The notes beneath the pieces are model-generated. The model was not told the DNA's origin. It worked only from the letters and a program-made list of their open reading frames with translations, and made no database searches. Shown piece by piece: positions 46,770 through 56,000 of a stretch of 64,000 nt of DNA (the stretch's first letter is position 1; every line of letters starts with the position of its first letter). The position numbers were made by a program, and so were the translations under genes. Source of the DNA: Scleropages formosus (taxonomy: Eukaryota; Chordata; Actinopteri; Osteoglossiformes; Osteoglossidae); the NCBI RefSeq assembly GCF_900964775.1, contig NC_041806.1, positions 45,930,586 to 45,994,585 on the forward strand, given 5' to 3'.

Positions 46770-47977
46770 TGGTTAAAGCCGCTCGTCCCGAGTGGGGTCG
46801 CGGCAAGCCGGAGCCTAACCCAGCAACACGGGGAGCAAGGCTGGAGAGGGAGGGGACACACCCAGGACGGGACGCTAGTCCGTCTCGGCCCTTTTAGTGG
46901 AGTAAATAAAATTAGTGCTCAGAACATTTGTCTGTGTGTGAATGGACCAATGTGTATCCTGATCACACAACACGAGGAGTTTTCTCTGCTTCTGTGAAAA
47001 GAACTAAATTCATGTCCCCAAGATGGGTGGGGCTGCCAGCTGGTCCTTGAGTTCTCAGACTTTTTCCTCATTGATGAGTTTTAGGAGTTTAGTTTCCACT
47101 CCTTCTGTTGTAGCTTTCCCCCAAACTTGTTTTTAATCTCTCTTTTAATTCAGACATCTGTTATCAATCTCTGCTTTTCCAGTGCAGGGTCACCATAGTT
47201 TGGAGCCTATCCCAGAAAAACAGGGCATGAGACAGGGTGCACTGTGGACAGGGTTCCCATCCATTCCAGGGCAATCATACACACACTTACTCACGCAAGG
47301 TAATTAAGAGTTTCCAGTTAACCTGAAACACATTTTTGCATTGTGGGAGGAAACCAGAGCACCCAGAGGAAGGCAACGCAAACATGGGGAGAACATGCAA
47401 ACTCGACACAAACACTGAGTAGGATTCAAATCCACAGCCTACCCAACAGTTCAAGAACTGTGAGGTTCAAGTACTATCCACTGCACCACCTTACATCTCA
47501 ACTGTTATTACTGATGCCACTCGTTCAGGACCCTTAAATAACCTGTTGAATGGGATACAGTAAAACCAACAAGTTCCAGTGCTTAAGCTGCACACAACAA
47601 GGGCCATGTGTGGCAAAGGGAACTTCGCTAACCTGAGACACTGCTGCGGGAGGTGACGTGCCCTGGGTGCCATGGACAAAGACATCTTCATTGGTCTCCT
47701 CGTGGGGATTCAGGGTTGGAAGCACCTGGAACTCTGAGCTGTGTGCATCTGAACAGGGATTTTCAGGAGCACCTTGATGCTGCATACTGCTCGGCCCACC
47801 ACTGCGAGCCCCGGGCAACACACACTGAGGATGGACACCTTGAGGATGGACCCACTGAGGCTGGACAGCGGCACTCGGCCCACGCCGGTCCAACCCTGAC
47901 TGAAGCTCTGAGGCTGATGTCCACTGCGTGGAGAAGCTGTCCTTGTCCTTGGCGATCTCAGGGATCTCTGCAGACAT
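32252..47977 (-). CDS. tcp10: TCP10-family (CPAP-like) centrosomal protein, 17 coding exons
   Basis: Exons in reading order: 47977-47633, 46541-46445, 44574-44368, 40866-40731, 40652-40553, 39901-38737, 38657-38543, 37955-37820, 37564-37349, 36500-36324, 34815-34775, 34662-34527, 33642-33538, 33319-33179, 33045-32961, 32656-32536, 32447-32252. All phases close, giving about 1172 residues. CPAP/CENPJ relatives control centriole length and bind tubulin and STIL; TCP10 itself is known from testis. Seen here: a CPAP-like N-terminus ([20 protein letters not shown]), a glutamine-rich helix ([15 protein letters not shown]), [20 protein letters not shown], the [14 protein letters not shown] motif (about 306-319), a coiled coil starting [17 protein letters not shown] (about 768), and a C-terminal G-box domain (about 958-1172) with [21 protein letters not shown] and EFPNGQKE repeats. 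The start is the first in-frame ATG. The 34.8-kb and 36.4-kb exons are the least certain. A gpr31-like copy lies antisense in the intron between 40866 and 44368. Confidence 0.85.
33717..33738 (+). repeat. (CATC)n microsatellite
   Basis: Five TCCA units in a tcp10 intron. Confidence 0.9.
33810..33982 (-). repeat. SINE-A fragment with (CA)n
   Basis: Reverse-oriented copy lacking its tRNA-like head; the (CA)n at 33811-33867 is its tail. It lies in a tcp10 intron. Confidence 0.85.
34030..34192 (-). repeat. V-SINE-like fragment
   Basis: Contains GAGCACCCAGAGGAACCCC and AACATGCAAACTCCACATAA, the central domain of the V-SINE class, in reverse. Confidence 0.65.
35227..36220. other. tcp10 intron, unit B counterpart of 12674-14096
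   Basis: Uninterrupted version of the homologous stretch, without the SINE-A and L2 insertions present in unit A. Confidence 0.8.
42301..43237 (+). pseudogene. gpr31: GPR31-like receptor copy B, broken
   Basis: About 95 percent or more identical to copy A over most of its length, but not translatable. Near 42460 the sequence AACATGG is replaced by AAGGCCAACAAG (net +5), a second net +5 change lies near 42735, and CAG is TAG at 42918-42920. The start ATG and the TM6-TM7 region ([20 protein letters not shown]) remain recognisable, including the DTLVY motif. A patch from about 42730 to 42850 differs strongly from copy A, while both flanks are almost identical. It lies antisense within a tcp10 intron. 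A spliced rescue is not suggested by any good splice sites. Confidence 0.9.
43297..43510 (+). repeat. SINE-A copy shared by both units
   Basis: Orthologous to the 22608-22822 insertion, with the same flanks. Confidence 0.9.
44112..44331 (+). repeat. SINE-A copy shared by both units
   Basis: Orthologous to 23414-23704 but with a short TG tail. Its tail abuts the donor side of the 44368-44574 tcp10 exon. Confidence 0.9.
44993..45346 (+). repeat. V-SINE-like element, unit B only
   Basis: Has a tRNA-like head (GGTGGCACAGCAAGTAGTGC), the conserved core (GTGTGGAGTTTGCATGTTCT, then TGTGGGTTTCCTCCC) and an L2-like tail (GTCGCTTTGGAGAAGAGTGT). Unit A reads through at about 24560 without it. Confidence 0.88.
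46150..46370 (+). repeat. Old tRNA-derived SINE
   Basis: Head and B-box-like AAGTTCAAACCCC, followed by a body with TAGATCAAGCTACTCATCC and ATGGGTAAATAATTCTAAG, as in the L2-tailed SINE family. Diverged. Confidence 0.5.
46728..46886 (-). repeat. SINE-A fragment with (CA)n
   Basis: Reverse-oriented, lacking its tRNA-like head; the (CA)n at 46729-46768 is its tail. In the first coding-region intron of tcp10. Confidence 0.85.
47180..47495 (-). repeat. V-SINE-like element
   Basis: Contains TGTGGGAGGAAACCAGAGCA and GGGGAGAACATGCAAACTCG, the V-SINE core in reverse, with a tRNA-like head on the right. Confidence 0.7.
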
Positions 47978-48241
47978 TCTCACTTTGTTCAGAGCACACA
48001 GTGGGACTTGACTCCGATGGACACTTTGTCTTTCGTCCCACTTTCCGTTCTTCCCCTTTCCATCATGATCTTCCAACTCTCTGTGAAGGAAAGATCTTTT
48101 TTTTTATGGAAAGATCTCAGTGAGAAGATGGAGGAGAGTCTGTTAATAAGCATAAAAAGACATTTTTACTGTTCGTCCTCAATTAATCAAAGCTTTTTGT
48201 AAAATGAGATTTTCGAACGGGGTCTCAGCACCACTACCATG

Positions 48242-48255
48242 GTAACCACGGTAAC
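48242..48255 (+). promoter_or_regulatory. tcp10: Perfect RFX X-box match
   Basis: GTAACCACGGTAAC fits GTNRCC-N2-RGYAAC at every fixed position. A further half-site (CCATGGTAAC) lies directly to the left. It is about 270 bases upstream of the tcp10 start codon. RFX factors activate ciliary, centriolar and testis genes. Confidence 0.6.
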
Positions 48256-48515
48256 CACAGTATCTGCACACACCAAGCTGCAGTCACTCTTGAGAAATGG
48301 AAATCCACCACGGACATGTTTTCATCAGCAATAAAACCACAAGAGTAACATCTCGACAGTTGCGGTTTCGCTCGAGTTGCAGCAAAATTGCGGGAACTTT
48401 CGAACGAAATGCGAACGATTTTAATCAAATGTAAAAACCGGCTTTCTTTCTTTTCTGCCAGGGATTGATTGCGGAGAAAACACGCGGGTCTTGTAAAGTT
48501 TATCTCCCTTGGAAG

Positions 48516-48517
<2 letters not shown>

Positions 48518-48552
<35 letters not shown>
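48518..48552 (+). repeat. (ATT)n microsatellite
   Basis: About eleven ATT units between the inferred tcp10 5' exon and its X-box. Confidence 0.95.
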
Positions 48553-48553
<1 letters not shown>

Positions 48554-48757
48554 GACGAGGCGCAGAGTCTTACCGAGTTTGTCCTTAAGTCTCGCTGTTT
48601 GTCGGTCGCCAATAGTTACTGTAACTCCGTCAACAAAAGCGCTCTCCTCACACCTCCGGCACGCACGAGTCACCCTTTGAAATGTCATCAGTCCCACTAT
48701 ATGTTTATTTTTATTGTGCAGAATTTGTTTTAATGCCATGTTTGTGTAAATGATTTG

Positions 48758-49070
48758 CGTAGGTATCACCAGGGTATCTCCAGGGTATCTACAGAGTATG
48801 ATGGTATCATCAGGGGATCATCAGGGCGTTACTGAGGCATCACCAGGGTATCACTTGGACATTATTAGGGTATCTGTGGGTATCATCAGGGTATTGCCCA
48901 GGTATCATCTGTGTGTTACCAGGGTATCTCCATGGCATCAAAGTATCACCAGAATACCTTCACAGTATTACCTGGACATCAGCAGGGTGTCAACCTGCAT
49001 ATTAGAAGGGTATGACTAGAGTAAGAAAGCATCACAAAGGTACTGGTGGGGTGTCAGAGTATCATATCGG
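48758..49070 (+). repeat. Degenerate minisatellite, unit about GGTATCACCAG
   Basis: Some twenty imperfect copies of an 11- to 15-base unit (GGTATCACCAG, GGTATCTCCAG, GGTATCATCAG). It gives rise to a spurious repetitive reading frame on the plus strand. It lies between tcp10 and plg. Confidence 0.8.
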
Positions 49071-49159
49071 TACTCTTTCAATACATGTACAACTCAGTAT
49101 GCGTTCTTTTCCTTCGCCCCCCCCTAAGTGATGTGTTACACACCAACAAGCGATTAATA

Positions 49160-49400
49160 ACCAGACTACCAGCTTTCTGTTTTTATTTTACAGCAACTGG
49201 CGGGAGAGCCGCTTCTGAACAGAAACAGCTTTATTATTTTCATCGACTTAAGACCCAAGAGACCTGTAGCAATTGGCCTGCTTATACAGGCTGGTATTTT
49301 ACTGCAGTAATGCACCTTAAATACCACCATCAGTGTACTACAGCAAGAGCAGGAGTGAAACTTGAACCAGCAACCCTCTGATTACAGCCCGTAACCAGTA
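49160..49400 (-). repeat. Old tRNA-derived SINE, reverse
   Basis: Right end AACTTGAACCAGCAACCCTC resembles a B-box and anticodon side in reverse; the body is diverged. Confidence 0.45.
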
Positions 49401-50095
49401 TCCGCACCATACTGATACTAACTGTTCTGTTGCCAAAACAGTGTGGTTTTCTTGGACTCTGTACAGACAGTGATGTTTCACACAGTTCAACAGGCTTAAA
49501 TATACAGTGTTTTACATGAGTAACTGTAAAGCTAAAAAAAAAGCCACTCTTTTATAACCTGAATTTAAAAATTCTCGGCCATCATTTAAATTTTCATAGT
49601 GATATCAACTTAGGTAACAAGAGTTCAAACTGAATAATATGCTCAAATTATATTTGCAGCAGCTGGTGCTTCGGAATTATACCACGGTTGAGCCACTCTT
49701 GCAGAAGACCAGTTTGGTTTTCTTTAGTTAAAAATTAATCTGATTATCGATCTTGGGCTGATCAAAATTGGAAGTGATTTATTTTAACTTTTAAAATGAG
49801 AGTGTTTGTGAATGTTTCAGTTCTGTTTTATGATGACAGAAGCTGACAACCACAGACCTTGTCAACAATCTGCGGTAAAAGGTAATAGTCATGATGTATG
49901 AAAGTGTACATATATGTATTTGTGTGTATATTTTGTTGCGAGTGCCATTGGGAAAGCAGGTTTGACCTGTGTCCCTCGTCCTTGTTGAGGCAATGATTGA
50001 CTGATGGACATTATCTCTGTTTGTCCACCAAAGTTGGCCCATAAAGGCCCCGATCACACTGAGATGCGGGCACACGCTGGTTGTAGCTTCTCGAC

Positions 50096-53000
50096 ATGAT
50101 CACGCACAAAACGGCCTTTTTCCTTTGCTCCCTGCTGTCCACAGGTAAGACAGACCATAGCAGCAAAAGATTTTTAAAAATTATTTTTAAAAAAATGACT
50201 TATTCAGAAACATATTCACAGGTAAGGCTTTCCAGTTGGATAAATGAATTGTGAAATTAAATATCTGTAAAACTTTCATTAGAAAGTAATTCTATAAACT
50301 TGTTTACAAGAAAAGCACTAATTTATGCCAAAAAATTAAAGTGTAATGATTTCTTCATCACATCACGCTCTTATGATTAGCTCTTACACAGCTGAAGCTT
50401 CTGTACAAGGCAACTTCCAATGACAGATAATAAACTTGACCATAATTTACCATTTACAGAGCTTGGTGCTACTGTATCAATTCATAGCAAATACACTGAT
50501 CCAAGCTGCTAATGTGGGATTTGAACCCACAGCAACCTCCAGCTTGGAAGGCACCAGCTTTAATCACTGTATCTCCTGAAGTCACACAGTTAAAGAAACA
50601 CATACTGATGGAGCTCCATATTATCTTTTTATCCATGCTTACACTACTGCACCCTTGATCAAGGTACTCACCCTGAGCTGATACAGTAAAAATTACCCTG
50701 CTGTATAAACAGTGAAATCATTGTAAGTAGCTTAGTATGCAAACCTGTCATTGTAAGTTGCCTCAGAGAAAAGCCTCAGCCAAATGAATAAATGATCATT
50801 AATAATCTTTTAGTCTCACTGACTAGCATTTTTTATCAGAAACAGAACTTTGGACACAATGTTGTGTTTACTTTTTTAGCTGCGTTCCTGGGCTCAAGGT
50901 CAAGGCCTACTGTGTAGTAGTGGGTTACCAACTAAATTAACAGATGCCACTTAATTTCACCAAACCCCTCAAATTTTACTCTCTCTTAGACTGAAGGAGT
51001 CATTACATACATCATATGTTGCAAACATTCAGAATTTCCAAGTTATGAAATCAGGAGAAGCGCCGTGTTGTTTGGCACAGCAGCCCTCTGTGTGGCCGGC
51101 TGCGTAACCGTGTGGGTGTTTGCCTGCCTCCTTTAGCGACCGCCAGTGTTCTGGATGACTACAGCAAGACGGAGGGGGCATGGATTTTTTCCCTTACTAA
51201 AAGACTGTACGCTGTGCCAACAGACCTGGATTGTGCCCTGAAGTGTAACGATGAAAAATCTTTCACTTGCAGGTATGCAAGAAGTGTATGGCTTTTTCCA
51301 CTCGTACTGCACTGCTACAGTGTAAAATAGTGCACTGATTTAATATACAAGATGCAAGCTGTTGTGAATGACCACATTTTAAGGGAACGGAGCATTAGAC
51401 ATGGAGATATGTGGCAATTAATACAATTTGCTCTTAGCATCAGTTCATTAACACGTTAATGATTTTTAAATGGAAATTGAATGTTTGCAGTAAGATAAAA
51501 GAAGATGGGCTGCAGAATTTCCCTATGGATTTTTGTGAATTTTTTTTTTTTGGAGATTGACATAAACAAATTTATCTGTCATAGAATACACTACTATGAG
51601 TACACGATTAATTGGGAATACATGACTGCTTGAATCTGTGTTTTTATTTGTTTGGCAGAGGTTTTTTAATGGATACGGTAACTAGATAACAAATATAAGA
51701 ACTGAGATCATTAACGCAAGCAGATATGGTTAACACAGTCAGCTTGAGCATTACTTCACAGCACATCAGATGGTGGGTCTCCAAGAGACATTAAAATCTG
51801 AAATAGGGAACAATAATGTAGATAAGCTACTTGACAATGTTATTAGTACTTTCAGAATTTACTTTGTTGCGTTTGATATTGTTTTTCAGGTCCTTCATGT
51901 ACGTTCAGAAGGATCAAGAATGTTTGACCCTACCAACAAACTCAAAAATTGATACAATCATCCGACGAATAAGCACAGCCTTGTATGAACAGAAAGGTCA
52001 GTATGGACCCGCAAACTGGAGGAGATGATGATGGCCATCATGGTCTTGGGCATTCTACCCTAATTGTACCTCTTAATACTGTATCAAGCTCACTCAGCTT
52101 CTCCTCCAGTTGCTTTTGCTGTGACAGGCTTCTGTTGAAGACACCAAAATAATTGTAAAGCCATATAACATTAATTGCAACTAATATCAAGACAAGAAGT
52201 TTCAAATGCAAAATTTTTTAGCCATCTATCATACTTTAATTTAAGCAACATGATTATTTACTCATTTGCTACCACTGCAATTTGCAACATTAGGTTTTTA
52301 CACAAAAATGTTTACAATGATTTAGCCATTTTTACAGCTAGGTTATTTTTATTGTATCACTTTAGGGTTAGTACCTTGATCAAGGTAAGAATATGGGTAT
52401 ATGGGTCCTCCCAGTGCAAATCTTAAGTCTTAAATACCACAGTACCTGCTTTCCCTTTCCCAGCCTAAGAAAGGACGTTAAAAGTAAAGTCGAATTTTAT
52501 TTCGACCAGCAAAATCTTTTTTTCAGTCAACTCTTCGCAAGTGGAAATTATTGTTAGCGAATTAGGGTTAGTATATATCACAATGTAGCAATTTTTTTTT
52601 TTAATTTTTGGCAGCAGAGAGAGGTTAAACAGACATAGTAGACGAAACACCAGATTTAACTAATCTGTTGACCTTACTTCATGTTGGTGAGTACCAGTGA
52701 ATATATCGTCTTTTGCAGTTTTCTTCCCGTCGGTTAATATTTGATTGTTCCAGATCTCACATTGACTGTGGTTCTTTGGTAAACAGAGGCAAAACACACT
52801 GAACAAATACCTTTGGCCACTCAGGAACTGCAAGTGTAGAAAACACCAAGGTGTCAGTCCAGCCCCATGTGGTGTAATACCTCAAAGACTCTAAAAACTC
52901 TGGCTCGGTGTCCTCAGAGTTACCCAGTCTTGTTTGTAAAACAGTTCATGTTGTTTCAAAGGGCAAAGGCTGATTGGCCAAATGTGCATTTCTCTCGTGC

Positions 53001-56000
53001 TGGACAGTGACGATGTTTGGTTTTTACTTTTAACGTTCAACTGGTAAAAGCAGCAATATAGTAAAAAAATATATATTTCATTCAAGAATGGCGCCTAAGA
53101 AGAGTAATTAGCATTTAATTATCAGAAGAATGTATATCAACATTTCAAACTGTGCATGGCTAATTCTGTCCTTGTGATGTTATGAGCAGAACTGTGTATT
53201 TGTGTCCGAGTAAATTAATCTGGCACAAATTTTTTTCAGAGTTTTTGAAAGAGTGCAAAAACAGCATTGGAACTGATTACAGGGGGTCAATCTCCACAAC
53301 AAAATCCGGAAAGACGTGCCAGAAATGGAGTTCAAACTACCCACATAAGCCCAAGTATGAATTCACTACTTATTTTCTACTTTTCTGGAACAAAAACACA
53401 GCATATCATCTTGCAAAGGACAGTCTAAAGGTTTGCTTCTGAGAATCAGAATGCAGTCATGTGAGATGATTAATTAATTCTGTGGTGATGTGGATATTCA
53501 ACAGCACTGACGCCATCTTTGCAACTTATTTGCAGTACTACACCCAAAACTCACCCGAATGCCGATCTGGAGCACAATTTCTGCAGAAACCCCGATGGAG
53601 ACAGCAATGGGCCCTGGTGCTACACGACAGACCTGCAAACTCGATGGGAGCACTGCAATATTCAGGACTGCAGCGGTAGTGGAAGAGCTGTTCTTCAGAT
53701 CCTTAATCATGCTTCTACCTGTTGAGTCTTATTGTCTTCTGATTGCTCCACAGAGGAGTGCATGCACTGCAGTGGAGAGGACTACCGGGGAAAGACCTCC
53801 CAGACAGAAAATGGCTTCACCTGCCAACGCTGGGACTCCCAGAAGCCTCATTCACATGGATACATCCCTGAAGTGTAAGGGACAGAGTCCTCTCGGTCTT
53901 GCTTACCTGTACAGGAGAAATTCTGCATTCTCTGGGTTTGTCAAACATGTTGAGATTTAATTTGACTCAGACTTGGGATTCTATTAGAACTATGTTCAAT
54001 ATATTTTCAAGTTTAAGTGGTTTTTATCGTCATTCCTCTATACAGCTTGTATACAGTGGAACGAAATGCCATTTCTCCGGAGACCATGATGCAACACAGA
54101 ACAGTACGCAGGACTACATAAAGTGCAAAGACACAACAGTGTTAGATGAGTACAAGACAATAAATACACAGGACATGGGCTGTAAACTGTAGACTGTAGT
54201 GTATGGAGTCATGCTGCCAGATGAGCAGTAGGAGGCAGCAGGGTGTTGAGTAATCTGAGTACCTCAGTTTGTCCATTCATATACAAGTTTATGGAAATAG
54301 AAAAAGAATAAATTTTAGCTGATGTAAGTCAGCATTAGAAACATTAGTAAAATCATTTTCATCTTCAAAACAATTTATCAGTAATGTACTATTTCTTGTA
54401 GACCAAGGTAGTGAAAATGAGCCAGAGGTAGACGAAAATATATGCCTAAGTTGGAGGTCTGAGGACACCAAGGAGCTACAACTGAAATCAGGGGGTCATG
54501 CTTGCCCATGTGCCTTGACCTGGCAGGTTACCGGAGAAATACCTAGAAGAGAACTACTGCCGAAACCCAGATGGAGAACCTCGGCCCTGGTGTTTCACCA
54601 CGAACCCCAGCAAGCGCTGGGACTTCTGCAACATCCCACGGTGCAGTGAGTCCAGGGGAACATGGGTTTGGGTTGATCAGGGTAGAGATGGAACTGCTTA
54701 ATGGAGTGACCCAGACTAAGAGGTGACGTTGTGCTGAAATAGGTTATGATTACTTCAGAAAATAAAAGCACCACATAAAACTAAAGCAAGACACTGGATG
54801 GCTGTGGGGAGAGCTTTAAGAGAAGTTTCGGACTTTGTTGGAAACATCTACTAGAGGTTGTTGGCAGGCTTAAGATTTTCTACTTGTAGTAGATCAGACA
54901 CTGGTTTGACTCTTTCACTTTACTCTTTAGCCTCAGCACCACCACCAGCTGAAGAGGAGCTCACCTGTGCTACAGGAGAAGGCGGTGCCTACAGGGGTAT
55001 CGTGGCTGTGACAGAGTCAGGGAAAGCTTGCCAGATGTGGTCCAGTCAGACACCCCACAAGCACAGCAGAACCCCAGAAAACTACCCCTGCAAGTAAGAC
55101 ATGTGGTGCAGTTGACATCAACGTGTTGTACAAAAATCTTGGTAACCAAACTATTTAATACTCAGATGTCAAAACAGCAAGGTAGAATGTTAGACATTTT
55201 AGTAAAGAATGTGACCAACTACATGACACAGATATTGATATAGTCCATCCTTGGAAAAAGGAATGTCCTTTAGTGCAGAATGTGTGTTTTCTTCACAGGG
55301 GCCTCACCTTGAACTATTGTCGAAATCCAGACAATGAGCGGATGCCCTGGTGTTACACCACTGACCCAGATACCCGGTGGGAGTACTGCAAGGTGCCAAG
55401 TTGTGGGGATGAGCCAAGCCCAAGTAAGCTATGACTTGACTTGTATCTTCAACCGCCATTTGACGCTGATTAGTATTAGTGGTTAGTATCTGAGACAGAA
55501 AGGAATAGCAATGGATTGATCAGACATACTTCAGAAGTTTAGAGTGAGTCTTACCTCCTTGATTCTACTGAAAATGCTCTTAAATGAGCCAAAAGTTTGG
55601 TCAACGTAGCAGCTGGAACAGCTACATCATCCTGCTATGCTGTAGAGAAATCCTCACAGCCGATTGGCTTTGTATTCAAAAGGTGTTCGGATGTTGCTGG
55701 GACTTAATGTTATCCAAATGGCATAACCGTGAACTGAAACAAACCAAAAGGTGTGCAAAAGGCAATTCTGGATGTCATCTCCAGTGAGACTTGCCCGTGG
55801 TGATCAAGGGTTGTGATGTAATGTGTCTTACCTAGACAGTCTAACAAGTCATCTGTCCTTGGAAGTCCTATACACTGGACATGTATCTTCAGCATTTACG
55901 TAAAGCATTACCCAAGTGGAAGGCTTCAACTTGTTTTAAAGTGAAGTTTTCCATAGTATTTACTTACACACCACATTATGACTAAGAGGTATAGCTACTG

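Larger units (their letters stand above)
48100..48660 (-). promoter_or_regulatory. tcp10: tcp10 5' region: probable non-coding exon and promoter
   Basis: On the minus strand a CpG-containing segment (about 48574-48660) ends in a good donor CTCG/GTAAGACT at 48574, and an acceptor CTTTCCTTCACAG lies near 48095, before the first coding exon. That suggests a 5' untranslated exon plus intron. The spliced leader would have ATG triplets upstream of the 47977 start that end in short frames. Alternatively transcription starts near 48200, just downstream of the X-box. Confidence 0.5.

Noticed and set aside
47534-48076. Longer N-terminus for tcp10 starting at 48076
   Set aside because: The first codon there is TTG and a likely splice acceptor lies just upstream; the first in-frame ATG is at 47977.
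48750-49019. Open frame of 89 codons with a repetitive RVSPGY-like protein
   Set aside because: It is the translation of the degenerate minisatellite; there is no splice or promoter context.
52060-52160. Possible alternative plg exon between exons 3 and 4
   Set aside because: No acceptor-donor pair keeps the frame, and exons 51890-51996 and 53240-53354 join correctly without it.
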